Source of the DNA: a virus
IMG/VR virus record: IMGVR_UViG_3300034418_001298
Coordinates: 1 to 27,669 of that record
Length of the DNA stretch: 27,669 nucleotides
Direction: 5' to 3' (one strand)
The position numbers and the translations under genes were made by a program. Shown here in pieces: positions 20,341 to 27,669 of the stretch (the stretch's first letter is position 1; the number at the start of each line of letters is the position of its first letter). The notes under the pieces were generated by a model. It searched no databases. It was given only the letters and a program-made list of their open reading frames with translations, and was not told the DNA's origin.

Positions 20341-23022
20341 TCAGGTGCCATAGCAGAAGGCGCCGGGCTGCTTCACAGCCACGTCCAGATCCTGGTGGGC
20401 GATCACACGCACGGTGCCAGCAGTGGCACCAGCATAAGGATCAACCATCAGGTCCAGACCGGACCACATGCCCATCACCATCTGGCTGAAATCACCAAAC
20501 AGAGCATCGTTGCTGGCGAGCTGGTTGGAGACGATCACCGGATAACCGTTGACCTCATTGTTCTCCCACACAAACGAAGCCTCGGTGCCAGCCTTGCTGG
20601 TGGACTTCAGAAGGCCACGAGCAGTGGCATTCATGATGTACCGCAGCGAACCCACATCAGCGTTCGCAACAGCCACATCGGTCTCCATCGCAATCAGCTG
20701 GGTGAAAGTGCCAGCGTTGGTCAGGGTCTCGGTGCCGATGCCGGTGGTGTTGATCAGGCCCAGAGGCTGGTTGCTGGAGCCGGTGCCATAGATGGCAGCA
20801 CGGTCAACTTCCAGGGCGATCACACGAGCCAGGTCATTGCGGATCATGCCCTCAACGTCGATGCTCGACTGGAGCAGCAGACGACGGCTGTAGTCCACAA
20901 AAGCGGCAACAGTCTTGGGGGTCATGTTGACCTGATCAATCGCTTGCTGCGATTCGGTCGGAGCAACATTCTCACCAACCCAGTAAGCAGTAGCAGCGCT
21001 GCTCTGACGAGGGATCGAGATGTTGCCCTGCAGCCCGGTCAGCATGGTCACGCCAGCCTGCGCAATGGCCAGACGGTTGCGCAGCAGGTCGATGAACGAA
21101 CCAGCCAGCAGCTCATCAGCCACCAGGTTGCCGCCAGAGGCAGGGATGTCCACCACCAGATCACGACGCAGCACCTCGTTCGGCACCACGATGCCGTTAG
21201 AAGAGCGCTCGTACTTGGCAGCAGCAGCCTTGCCAACCTCAATCTCAAACTCAGCGGCACGGCGAGCGCCGGCATCGCTGGGGTTGGCGAGGTAGTTAAG
21301 GGCCTTCATGAAGCTGAAGCGCTTCACTTCCTTGTTGTCGAGACCCAGATCGTTCTGAGTCACATCTTGAGAGCGAATAGGTTGTTCCATGGGGGCTTGG
21401 CCGAGTTTGTCGAGGACAGCAGCACGCGCTTCATCGAGGGTGCGACCACCTTCGATCAACTCGCGGGCCAGATCTTGCAGCTGGTGCTTTTCGCCCAGTG
21501 CATTGATGGCGGCGATACGGCTCCGCTCGGCCTCAGCGGCCTTGGACCGGATCACCTCCACATCAGGGGTGTTGTTTTCCATTTGAACCTCAGGTTCGGG
21601 TGATGCGGCGGAAACCGCTTGACTGCGCACTTCCTCCTCAACGGATTCAGTGACTTCAGTTTCGATCTTAGTCTCCTCGGGTTGCATAGTTTCCTCGGGA
21701 ATCAGTGAACGTCCCACACCCACCGTAGGGTCAGCGGGAATAGAGACAACGCTGATTTCATAAGGAGACCAGCGCGTGGCGACCATTGCGCCGCCACGCT
21801 CTTCCATCTCATCAATCGAATAACCAAAGCTCACGCCACGCAGAATCCCGTCACGCACGTCATCAAGGATCTCCTGAGCAGCCTTGCTACGGCTGAAGCG
21901 CACCTTGGCATAGCCACGCTTCTTCTTCCCATCAACCCATGCACGCTCAACCACGCCCAATACGCGATCGGGATCATGGTTAAACAGGAGTGGAGCACCA
22001 TCATTTAACCGCTCAAGGATTGCTGCATCCATCTCATGGCTCAGCACCTCCTTGCCGAAATAACGCTCAACCGGATACTCCGAGCTGAATGGAAACTCCA
22101 TCACACGCTCTTCAACGGCGCGAAACTGCGTCGCTTCAGTGCGCTGATACTTGCCCTTGTAATCCCGTTTGTCGTCCATAGACCTCAATGCCTCAATTTT
22201 GGTCAACGTACTGAAGCGATGACCAACAAGGGTCTCCGTTTCCTGCCATTCATTATCGCTGTCTTGCCTATAGATACGAATCAATGCAGCCGGATCATCA
22301 GCTGTTGCATTGATGCTGAAGCTACTTTCCGGCACTCCCAGCACCCCTTCGCGCATCACATGCTCGATGCGGCCTCGCGCCGTACCACCAGAACTGTTCC
22401 ATGACACGAAATCACCCTCCTTGAGCGCGTCAGGCGCTGCACGCAACTCACGCTCGCCAGTCGCCTCCTCAAACTCAATCGGCTCGTAGTCACGATCACG
22501 CAACCACTGACGCGCTTCTGCAGCCGTGAACTGGCTCAAACGGAAACGGATCGCCTGCAGCTCAGCGCCTTCTTCTCCTTCCTTGATGCCAAAAATGAAG
22601 TCCACGCCTTCACCAGCCGCATTATTGCGACGACGAAAGCTGTCGTACTGCCCAGGATCACGCAATCGAGCAGCATGTTCATTCGGATAAGGGCGTTCCT
22701 CTTGCATGGTGCGATCCATCTTTGCGACAAGACTATCTGCCCAGGCTTTACCAGGGTCACCACCCCATGCAGCCCACGCCACCCTGCCAGGTGATGGATA
22801 CCCCTCCTCGCCAGGGCTGAAGCCCTGTCCCTGCTTATCCACCTCATGACGCGCAAACCATGCGCTCATCGTCACAATCGTCTCGTCACTCAGTTCTTCA
22901 CCGCTCAAAATCTGCCCGGCACGCCGTGCCGCAACCTCAGTGCCACCCTTGCGGCCTTCTTCCTTCCACGCTCGATAACGACGCGCCTCCTCGCGCATCC
23001 CTTGAGTTGGCATCGCGCTCAT
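20341..23022 (-). CDS. Fused prohead protease and HK97-type major capsid protein with extra N-terminal domains (893 aa)
   Basis: Five parts are visible. Residues 1-105: a helical domain (TQGMREEARRYRAWKEEGRK, SAWFARHEVDKQGQGFSPGE, YPSPGRVAWAAWGGDPGKAW). Residues 110-185: RPYPNEHAARLRDPGQYDSF with DFIFGIKEG and ARQWLRDRDYEPIEFEEA. Residues 198-278: a tudor/SH3-like barrel (LKEGDFVSWNSSGGTARGRI, ETLVGHRFSTLTKI). Residues 285-440: HK97-type serine protease with H349 in LLFNHD and S398 in GVSFGY. Residues 490-893: capsid protein, beginning with a helical delta-like segment (EAERSRIAAINALGEKHQ) and ending in the HK97 fold (TAYWVGENVAPTESQQAID, AIYGTGSSNQPLGLIN, VIAHQDLDVAVKQPGAFCYG). No stop interrupts the frame. 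Internal ATGs at residues 446 and 481 have good Shine-Dalgarno sequences and could yield capsid protein alone. It overlaps the portal gene by ATGA. Confidence 0.92.
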   Translation of the reverse strand: MSAMPTQGMREEARRYRAWKEEGRKGGTEVAARRAGQILSGEELSDETIVTMSAWFARHEVDKQGQGFSPGEEGYPSPGRVAWAAWGGDPGKAWADSLVAKMDRTMQEERPYPNEHAARLRDPGQYDSFRRRNNAAGEGVDFIFGIKEGEEGAELQAIRFRLSQFTAAEARQWLRDRDYEPIEFEEATGERELRAAPDALKEGDFVSWNSSGGTARGRIEHVMREGVLGVPESSFSINATADDPAALIRIYRQDSDNEWQETETLVGHRFSTLTKIEALRSMDDKRDYKGKYQRTEATQFRAVEERVMEFPFSSEYPVERYFGKEVLSHEMDAAILERLNDGAPLLFNHDPDRVLGVVERAWVDGKKKRGYAKVRFSRSKAAQEILDDVRDGILRGVSFGYSIDEMEERGGAMVATRWSPYEISVVSIPADPTVGVGRSLIPEETMQPEETKIETEVTESVEEEVRSQAVSAASPEPEVQMENNTPDVEVIRSKAAEAERSRIAAINALGEKHQLQDLARELIEGGRTLDEARAAVLDKLGQAPMEQPIRSQDVTQNDLGLDNKEVKRFSFMKALNYLANPSDAGARRAAEFEIEVGKAAAAKYERSSNGIVVPNEVLRRDLVVDIPASGGNLVADELLAGSFIDLLRNRLAIAQAGVTMLTGLQGNISIPRQSSAATAYWVGENVAPTESQQAIDQVNMTPKTVAAFVDYSRRLLLQSSIDVEGMIRNDLARVIALEVDRAAIYGTGSSNQPLGLINTTGIGTETLTNAGTFTQLIAMETDVAVANADVGSLRYIMNATARGLLKSTSKAGTEASFVWENNEVNGYPVIVSNQLASNDALFGDFSQMVMGMWSGLDLMVDPYAGATAGTVRVIAHQDLDVAVKQPGAFCYGT
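21580..21593 (-). promoter_or_regulatory. Candidate internal ribosome binding site and start for free capsid protein
   Basis: On the minus strand the sequence is CTGAGGTTCAAATGG. TGAGG is five bases from ATG at 21582-21580, which is codon 481 of the fusion. Initiation here would give a 413-residue protein starting MENNTPDVEVIRSKAAEAER, the usual size and start of an HK97-type capsid precursor. A second candidate, GAGGAAACTATG with ATG at 21687, would start at codon 446. Use of either site is inferred from spacing and position only. Confidence 0.5.
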
Positions 23023-24539
23023 GGTTGCTCCTCAGCAGCGGGTTGCGGCGGCGGGATTGCCCCCAGCAGATCCTTGTCCAAACTCACCCCAGCAGCATCA
23101 GCAACGCTCTGCTCACGCGCTAGTTCAGCCACATTGTCATCAAAGTCACCGCCACCTGACTGCGCAATGATCTGCGCCTTGGTCATGTAGCCCGCCTGTT
23201 CAGCTTCGCGGTATGCCTTGACTTCCTTAAGCGGATCCACCCAGCTCCAGCCACGAGTCAACCACTTCGGGCTGTCGTACCGCTCAGGCCGTAGCTCATA
23301 GTCCTGAAATGGCAGCTCACCAGCTAGCACCGCCAAGTTCAACCACTCGCGGTACACCCGCATGTGGAAATTTTCGATCAGGTAGTTCTGCACCACCCGC
23401 CAATGCTCACGATCCTCCAGCAGGCTTAGCCGGCTGCTGCTGTAGTTGGTCTCGCTGAAATCACGGCTCAGCGTCTCGTAGCTACATCCAAAACCTGACG
23501 CAAAGCGCCGCACCTTATTGCGCACAAACATCTCAAACTGCTGATCCGGTGAGTCGATGTTCGGCACCGTCACGTTTTCACCCGGCGCAAGATACTTAAA
23601 CGTCCCAGGCTCAAACTCGCTGATCCGCTGGTTGTTCTCAATATCATCCGGCGTCAGCTCGCCTTCATTATTCGTAATAAAACCCATCAAGCTGGCACCG
23701 GCCCTTGCCCGAATAACTGCTGCCTCTTCATACCCCTGCAGCTGGTGTGCATCAGCCATCACCGCATGGAACCACGGCACACCACGGTTTTGCCCTGGCC
23801 GCTCCGGCAGGAACAAATGAATCACATCCTCCGCCGGCAGGAATACATGCTTTTCATTTCGCTGCTTGCCGTTCTGGAACCAGTAATCACCCGGATGCCG
23901 CGTCAACATCGCGTAACGCACCGGACGCCCCCATTCATTCACCTCAACGCCATTACGCCATTCATTACCAGCCGCCAGCGTGCCGCCTTGATACTCCTCA
24001 TCCAGCATGTCCGCCTCAAGGATCTGCAATGCCAGCGGCACAGTCGATCCACCAAATGGCCGCCGCACAATCCGAAACAACGCCTCCCCGCTCTCAGGCA
24101 ATGCTCCAGCAGCCAGCCACTCCAAGTCGTGGAAGCTGTATCGCCCAGCAACATCACAGTGCTCCTTGCGGCACCATGTCTTCCATTTACCCTCAATCAA
24201 CTTATTGATGCGCTCATCACGGCGATTACCCCGCAGCAGCATCACCTGCGCCTGCAACGCAACTCCAGTGCCAACCACATTGATCTGCGTTGTCCTTTTT
24301 GCCTGCTTGGCATAAGGATTGTTACGAACCATTTCGCGGGAACGATCCCGCAACTTCCGCAAACTGGTGCGAATCTCTGCATCAGCGCTCGTCTGCGTTG
24401 CCAGCCAATCAGCCGTCAACCTGCTGATAATTGCACCCTGATACGTCCGCTTCAACCTGCGCGGCGCGGCTTGATCCAATGAACCTGCCTTGGGTTCACC
24501 AAAGCCAAATGCGTGGCGGATGCGGTCGCGGAGTCCCAT
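23019..24539 (-). CDS. Portal protein, lambda gpB family
   Basis: A 506-residue portal protein, the dodecameric vertex ring through which DNA enters the head. Family motifs are visible in order: RKLRDRSREMVRNNPYAKQA (about 61-80) followed by NVVGTGVALQ; FHDLEWLAAGALPESGEALF (about 136-155); VIHLFLPERPGQNRGVPWFH (about 239-258); and GCSYETLSRDFSETNYSSSR (about 350-370). The length agrees with lambda gpB (533). The N-terminal 25 residues are basic (MGLRDRIRHAFGFGEPK). In lambda, gpB is trimmed and works with the protease/scaffold gene that follows, and the same order is found here. It begins two bases after the gpW-like gene (junction TGATCATG) and ends in an ATGA overlap with the fusion gene. 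Confidence 0.95.
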   Translation of the reverse strand: MGLRDRIRHAFGFGEPKAGSLDQAAPRRLKRTYQGAIISRLTADWLATQTSADAEIRTSLRKLRDRSREMVRNNPYAKQAKRTTQINVVGTGVALQAQVMLLRGNRRDERINKLIEGKWKTWCRKEHCDVAGRYSFHDLEWLAAGALPESGEALFRIVRRPFGGSTVPLALQILEADMLDEEYQGGTLAAGNEWRNGVEVNEWGRPVRYAMLTRHPGDYWFQNGKQRNEKHVFLPAEDVIHLFLPERPGQNRGVPWFHAVMADAHQLQGYEEAAVIRARAGASLMGFITNNEGELTPDDIENNQRISEFEPGTFKYLAPGENVTVPNIDSPDQQFEMFVRNKVRRFASGFGCSYETLSRDFSETNYSSSRLSLLEDREHWRVVQNYLIENFHMRVYREWLNLAVLAGELPFQDYELRPERYDSPKWLTRGWSWVDPLKEVKAYREAEQAGYMTKAQIIAQSGGGDFDDNVAELAREQSVADAAGVSLDKDLLGAIPPPQPAAEEQP

Positions 24540-24541
24540 GA

Positions 24542-25120
24542 TCAGGCGTTAAATCGAACGAACATATTGCGTGGATTGCCAAGGCCATTGGCAATCATCT
24601 CAGCCTGCTTCTCACGCGCTACATCAGCCTTCAACTTACCCTCAAGCTGCAGCAGCTCCGCCAAGTCATACCTCTTGATGCTGCGATTACCAATCCGGTA
24701 CTCCTTAGTGCTACCACCAGCAAGCAGCGTCCTGATAGCACTTTGTACGGCCTCCAGATCCTTCTCGGCTTGGCTGCGACCGTCATAAGCAGCAGCAGTG
24801 CCCGTATAAGCAAGGCTGGGCTCCAAGGTCAGTGAGCCACTGCCAAGCGTCGTCTTGCTTGAATCGCTGATCTTGGTCGCTACCGCCTGCCAATAAAAGG
24901 TGGTCGGAGCTGTGATCGCTTCATTCACCACCCAGGTAAATCGCCACTGACTGCCTTGCACCGTCCCAGTCAACGTCTCCGCTGCTGCGCTGGCGTTTGC
25001 ACGCAGGTAATAAATCAACGTATGGGTGGTCGCGTCAATCGCCTGCCCAAATACGTCCACCGTTGGCTCATCCAGCCAAATCACGGTGTCGCCATTCCTA
25101 GCTGACTGTGGAATCCTCAT
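24542..25120 (-). CDS. Head-completion protein, gpW-like C-terminus with an N-terminal beta domain (192 aa)
   Basis: Residues 115-190 resemble gpW, the lambda protein that stabilises the filled head and forms part of the head-tail neck: a helix (EKDLEAVQSAIRTLLAG), a beta hairpin STKEYRIGNRSIKRYDLAEL, a second helix LQLEGKLKADVAREK and an end RNMFVRF. This matches the A..AL..L..G......DGR...... L...I..LE pattern. Residues 1-105 are extra relative to lambda gpW (68 residues): an immunoglobulin-like or lipocalin-like beta pattern with DTVIWLDEPTVDVFGQAID, TLIYYLRAN, WRFTWVVNEAI and TTFYWQAVATKI. Position between large terminase and portal is exactly that of W. The family of the N-terminal domain is not known to me. 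Confidence 0.75.
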   Translation of the reverse strand: MRIPQSARNGDTVIWLDEPTVDVFGQAIDATTHTLIYYLRANASAAAETLTGTVQGSQWRFTWVVNEAITAPTTFYWQAVATKISDSSKTTLGSGSLTLEPSLAYTGTAAAYDGRSQAEKDLEAVQSAIRTLLAGGSTKEYRIGNRSIKRYDLAELLQLEGKLKADVAREKQAEMIANGLGNPRNMFVRFNA

Positions 25121-25139
25121 GCCCGCAGTCTAAACCTGC

Positions 25140-26996
25140 TTACCACTGACTAACAAAGCTCCGTTTGCGCTGCGGTGTCATCTGCTTGCGCTCTTCTGCT
25201 GGCTTCTGCTCGCCCTCCAGCTTTCGCTCCATTTGATCCCAGATCGTCCGCTTGTCATACACCATGTACAACCGATGCAACGCCGCATAGCCGTACACCA
25301 ATTCGTCCACCGCCTCATTCGCCGCATTAGGGCGCTTCACCCAATGACGCTCAGGGAAGCCATTCTTGAAACGCATCACCTGCTTCTCAGCCGTCAACTC
25401 CTCAAAGTAATCACTTGGTGTCGTCGGGAAGAAATGCAGATACCCGGCGCCAGGGTCGTTGTGCCGCAACCTCGCAAACAACAGCGACTTCACTGTGTCG
25501 CCACCCACCGGAAACACCTGCGCCCCGCGCTTCACCGTCTTGCCTTGGCTGTTCAAATCCACTTTTGTTGGCTTGCCAATTGGCGGCTTACCCTTCTGCG
25601 CCATGCCCTTCACCGCAATCACGCCCATCGCTTGGCGCTCCTTGGCGTACTGATACACCACATGCGCGTTAAAGCCTGAGTCAATCGCGCAACACAGCAC
25701 ACGCCGCTCTGAGCCATCTTCTGCCTTGTATGGCGCCTGCAGCACCTGATCAAGTTGGTTCCACGCCTCAGGCCGCGTCGGATCGCCATACAGCTTGATC
25801 CGATCAATCAGCCAACCTTCCTCCTCACGGCCCCAGCCCCACACGCTCAAGCTCAATCTGTCGTGCTGCACGTCGCAGCCAATCGTCAGCGCCAACACCT
25901 CAGCAGGCACCACACCCTGCTTGTACTTCTCCTTACCAGCACGCTCTGCCAGCGCATCAGCGCCAATCTTGCTCGCGTACTCGTCCTCCCACGTCTCACC
26001 TAACACCGTGTTTACAAACGTCTTGAGCTGCTCTGCATCGTTCTTTGCCTCCAGGAACTCCTCCACCAGATTTGGCCAAGTCGCATTCGGGCTGTAGCTA
26101 TATGCCGCCCAGATATGAAACGACACATGCTTGCCATTGCCAGGTGCCGTAGGTCGCCATTCGCCCCGCTCCACCATCCACCGCTTCTTGGTATGCGGAA
26201 TCCAAGTTCCACATTTTTCGCAGCAGTAGCTAGCAGTATCAGGATCGCCGTCGCGCCACTTCACATTCCCCCATCTCAAATACTGCATGTGCTCGCAGTC
26301 CGGGCATGGCACGAAATACCTGCGCTGATCACCCTGCAGATACATCCGCTCCACACGGCTGAAATCCTTGATCGTTGGCGTCGAACCGGCCACGATCTTG
26401 CGATTCCAGTAATACTCCGTCCTCCTGATGCCCAGCTTGATCTGGTCGCCCTCCGTACCAGCTGATGCCGGATAGCCATCAACCTCATCAAATAACACCA
26501 CCCTTCTGCTCACACGCCTGAAGCCACGCGGGCTGTTGGCACCCACCAGACTCAGCGAGCCCCCAGGGAACTGCTTTTGCAGGATCGTGTTTGCACCATC
26601 CTTCGCCTTGGCATCACTCACCAAGCCCACCAAGCACGGCGTATCGCGCAGCATCGGCGCGATCTCCTCCTTTGAATACCCCTGCGCGTCCTCGATGGTC
26701 GGCTGAACAATCATCAAAGGACATGGATCCTGATGAATGTGATACGCCGCAACGTGATTTAGGATTTTGCTGTAGCCCACTCGGGCGGATTTCATCACAG
26801 TGATTTGCTCTACCCTTGGATCTGTTATTGCATCCATAATTCCCTTTTGGTATGGCAAAGTATGCCATCTACCGCCTTCTGCGCTGCTTTCTGCACTTAA
26901 ATACGCAAAATTGTTAGCCCATTCGCTCAAACTAAGCCGCTTTGGCGGCTTAAACGCCAGCAGCGCTGCTTTTTCCAGCTTAGTGACGTTACTCAT
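25140..26996 (-). CDS. terL: Terminase large subunit, lambda gpA (GpA) family
   Basis: A 618-residue DNA packaging motor and nuclease. The GpA-type Walker A variant lies at K69-SARVGYSK, and the Walker B-like acidic motif at RVVLFDEVDGYPASAG (D170, E171). A coupling motif AGSTPTI follows at 203-209. A putative zinc ribbon is formed by CPDC (231-234) and CEKC (259-262). The nuclease domain starts at TIGCDVQHDRLSLSVWGWG (D375), with a second acidic cluster at CCAIDSGFN (D439). All expected catalytic residues look intact. Length compares well with lambda gpA (641). It overlaps the small subunit gene by eight bases (ATGAGTAA). GpA-type terminases usually belong to cos-packaging phages, so cohesive ends would be expected near the start of this operon. 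Confidence 0.96.
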   Translation of the reverse strand: MSNVTKLEKAALLAFKPPKRLSLSEWANNFAYLSAESSAEGGRWHTLPYQKGIMDAITDPRVEQITVMKSARVGYSKILNHVAAYHIHQDPCPLMIVQPTIEDAQGYSKEEIAPMLRDTPCLVGLVSDAKAKDGANTILQKQFPGGSLSLVGANSPRGFRRVSRRVVLFDEVDGYPASAGTEGDQIKLGIRRTEYYWNRKIVAGSTPTIKDFSRVERMYLQGDQRRYFVPCPDCEHMQYLRWGNVKWRDGDPDTASYCCEKCGTWIPHTKKRWMVERGEWRPTAPGNGKHVSFHIWAAYSYSPNATWPNLVEEFLEAKNDAEQLKTFVNTVLGETWEDEYASKIGADALAERAGKEKYKQGVVPAEVLALTIGCDVQHDRLSLSVWGWGREEEGWLIDRIKLYGDPTRPEAWNQLDQVLQAPYKAEDGSERRVLCCAIDSGFNAHVVYQYAKERQAMGVIAVKGMAQKGKPPIGKPTKVDLNSQGKTVKRGAQVFPVGGDTVKSLLFARLRHNDPGAGYLHFFPTTPSDYFEELTAEKQVMRFKNGFPERHWVKRPNAANEAVDELVYGYAALHRLYMVYDKRTIWDQMERKLEGEQKPAEERKQMTPQRKRSFVSQW

Positions 26997-27543
26997 CGTC
27001 CTCCGGCGCCTCTCCGGCCAAATCCTCCAGCGTTTCTCTCACGATCGCATCCAAAACACTGATTGCATCCACATCCAAATCAGGTATTCGCTGCTTCGCC
27101 TTGGTGGGAATACCCATGATCTTGGTGCGGGCCAACACCACGATCTCGACCCACTTGGCCTCAACATCAGCAGCTGGCACCAGCAGCCCCTCCTTTTGCT
27201 TGCGCTCCAGCTCCAGCAGCTCCGCCTTGAGATGCTCAGTCCTAGCCCTGCTCTCGTCGTAGTCAGGGATGGCCTCGTTCGTCTTGGTGATACGAGGTGA
27301 CATTCGCTCTTCGCGGCTACGAAGCCCTGGCCTGCTCACTGCATCTCCTGGTGGTTTTGGCCCAACCCCAATCCGAGGCTGGCTCTTCCCTCTCCATTCC
27401 TCATACATCGTCTCACTGTTCACTCGGATCTGGCCGTCTGCACATTCCTTGGATGTCAGGCGTCCCTCCTTGACGGCCCTGTACACGGATTGCTTGCTGA
27501 CGCCCAAAGCACGGGCGGCTTCAGCCCTAGTGATCATTGGCAT
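26989..27543 (-). CDS. terS: Terminase small subunit (HTH DNA-recognition protein, Nu1-like)
   Basis: A 184-residue protein (lambda Nu1 is 181). Residues 4-30 form a helix-turn-helix (TRAEAARALGVSKQSVYRAV) followed by a wing (KEGRLTSKECADGQIRV), as in Nu1-type small subunits that bind the cos region. The central part (about 80-125) is helical and coiled-coil-like (ARTEHLKAELLELERKQKEG, VEIVVLARTK), typical of the oligomerisation and large-subunit contact region. The C-terminus is acidic (EAPEDDE). ATG at 27543 is followed by a second in-frame ATG at codon 3; AAGG lies 12 bases upstream of the first ATG and 18 upstream of the second, so the first is preferred. It is the first structural gene read on the minus strand in the window. 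Confidence 0.9.
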   Translation of the reverse strand: MPMITRAEAARALGVSKQSVYRAVKEGRLTSKECADGQIRVNSETMYEEWRGKSQPRIGVGPKPPGDAVSRPGLRSREERMSPRITKTNEAIPDYDESRARTEHLKAELLELERKQKEGLLVPAADVEAKWVEIVVLARTKIMGIPTKAKQRIPDLDVDAISVLDAIVRETLEDLAGEAPEDDE

Positions 27544-27669
27544 ACACGAATACTACCTTGCAGTTGGATAAGCGTGCTACAGTGCCCCGCTTTTTTTGGG
27601 GAGGGGGAGGAATTGTTTATACATAGACAACCTACTTTTGGTTGCTGTGCCTAGCTTACTAGAGCGACT
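27544..27669. other. Leader region upstream of the terminase operon; candidate cos/regulatory region
   Basis: There is no supported gene in these 126 bases. It holds CCCCGC-TTTTTTT-GGGG (27585-27601), a purine tract GGGGAGGGGGAGGAA (27598-27612) and an 18-bp near-palindrome (27613-27630). On the minus strand TATAAA occurs, but no convincing -35 box at the right distance. In cos phages with gpA-type terminases the cohesive-end site normally lies just upstream of the small subunit gene, so this is where one would expect it. I cannot identify the cut site. Confidence 0.5.
27613..27630. promoter_or_regulatory. 18-bp near-perfect inverted repeat, candidate operator
   Basis: TTGTTTATACATAGACAA: the arms TTGTTTAT and ATAGACAA are complementary at seven of eight positions around a central AC. 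Such AT-rich dyads with TTGT/ACAA ends resemble binding sites for HTH repressors or small terminases. It lies 70 bases upstream of the small terminase start. Confidence 0.45.

Noticed and set aside
20395-21603. 402-codon plus-strand open frame antisense to the capsid gene
   Set aside because: It is the mirror of a strongly biased coding sequence. Its translation is rich in His, Gln, Ala and Val without recognisable motifs, and the minus-strand capsid protein is certain.
23745-24482. 245-codon plus-strand frame antisense to the portal gene
   Set aside because: It is a shadow of the portal coding strand, with unusually high His, Arg, Gln and Cys content and no known motif.
27558-27583. TTGCAG and TACAGT as a plus-strand promoter upstream of the terminase gene
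   Set aside because: The spacer is only 14 bases and no plus-strand gene follows within the window.
27598-27610. G-quadruplex in GGGGAGGGGGAGG
   Set aside because: There are only two long G runs and one GG, not the four runs of three or more needed.
1-27669. CRISPR arrays, tRNA genes, insertion sequences, integrase or defence genes
   Set aside because: I looked for regular spaced repeats, cloverleaf-like segments, transposase or integrase motifs and toxin-antitoxin-like pairs and found none. The repeats present lie within fibre and gpL coding sequence.

Overview
The window is the structural and packaging half of a tailed-phage genome with lambda-like tail genes, i.e. a siphovirus or a prophage of one. 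No host gene, integrase, lysis, replication or tRNA gene is visible. All but one of the genes are read on the minus strand, so transcription runs from position 27543 down to position 1. The host is most likely a picocyanobacterium (Synechococcus/Cyanobium type). This is an inference: several small genes (14195-14587, 13768-14088, 13569-13718) and the truncated fibre gene at the left edge resemble, as I remember them, conserved cyanophage proteins. No database search was possible.

Layout in reading order (right to left). Packaging and head: small terminase (27543-26989), large terminase of the lambda gpA type (26996-25140), a gpW-like head-completion protein with an extra N-terminal domain (25120-24542), portal (24539-23019), a very large protease/capsid fusion (23022-20341), a 79-aa protein, and a probable head-surface protein. 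A strong intrinsic terminator (19666-19640) closes this block. Next comes a head-tail connector resembling gpFII (19613-19179), then three fibre-like proteins sharing a related N-terminal module (19179-14593) and a 130-aa conserved protein. One gene on the plus strand (13768-14088) interrupts the series.

The tail block follows: a 49-aa protein, a gpU-like tail terminator, a 72-aa protein, the major tail protein, and a second intrinsic terminator (11796-11771). After it come the tail assembly chaperones G and GT, joined by a -1 frameshift signal GGGAAAC, then tape measure, M, L, K, I and J in exactly the lambda order, and the start of another fibre gene running off the left edge. Most adjacent genes overlap by 1-11 bases or are separated by 2-4 bases, as expected for translationally coupled late genes.

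The points most worth attention are: (i) an 893-aa open frame carrying three N-terminal domains, an HK97-type protease and the HK97-type capsid protein, with well-placed internal ribosome binding sites that could release capsid protein alone; (ii) the frameshift site; (iii) a gpM homologue made of two tandem copies; (iv) an AT-rich insertion of three beta repeats inside the gpL homologue; (v) fibre genes located between the head and tail genes; (vi) an 18-bp near-palindrome upstream of the terminase. I see no clear defence system, CRISPR array, insertion sequence or RNA gene.
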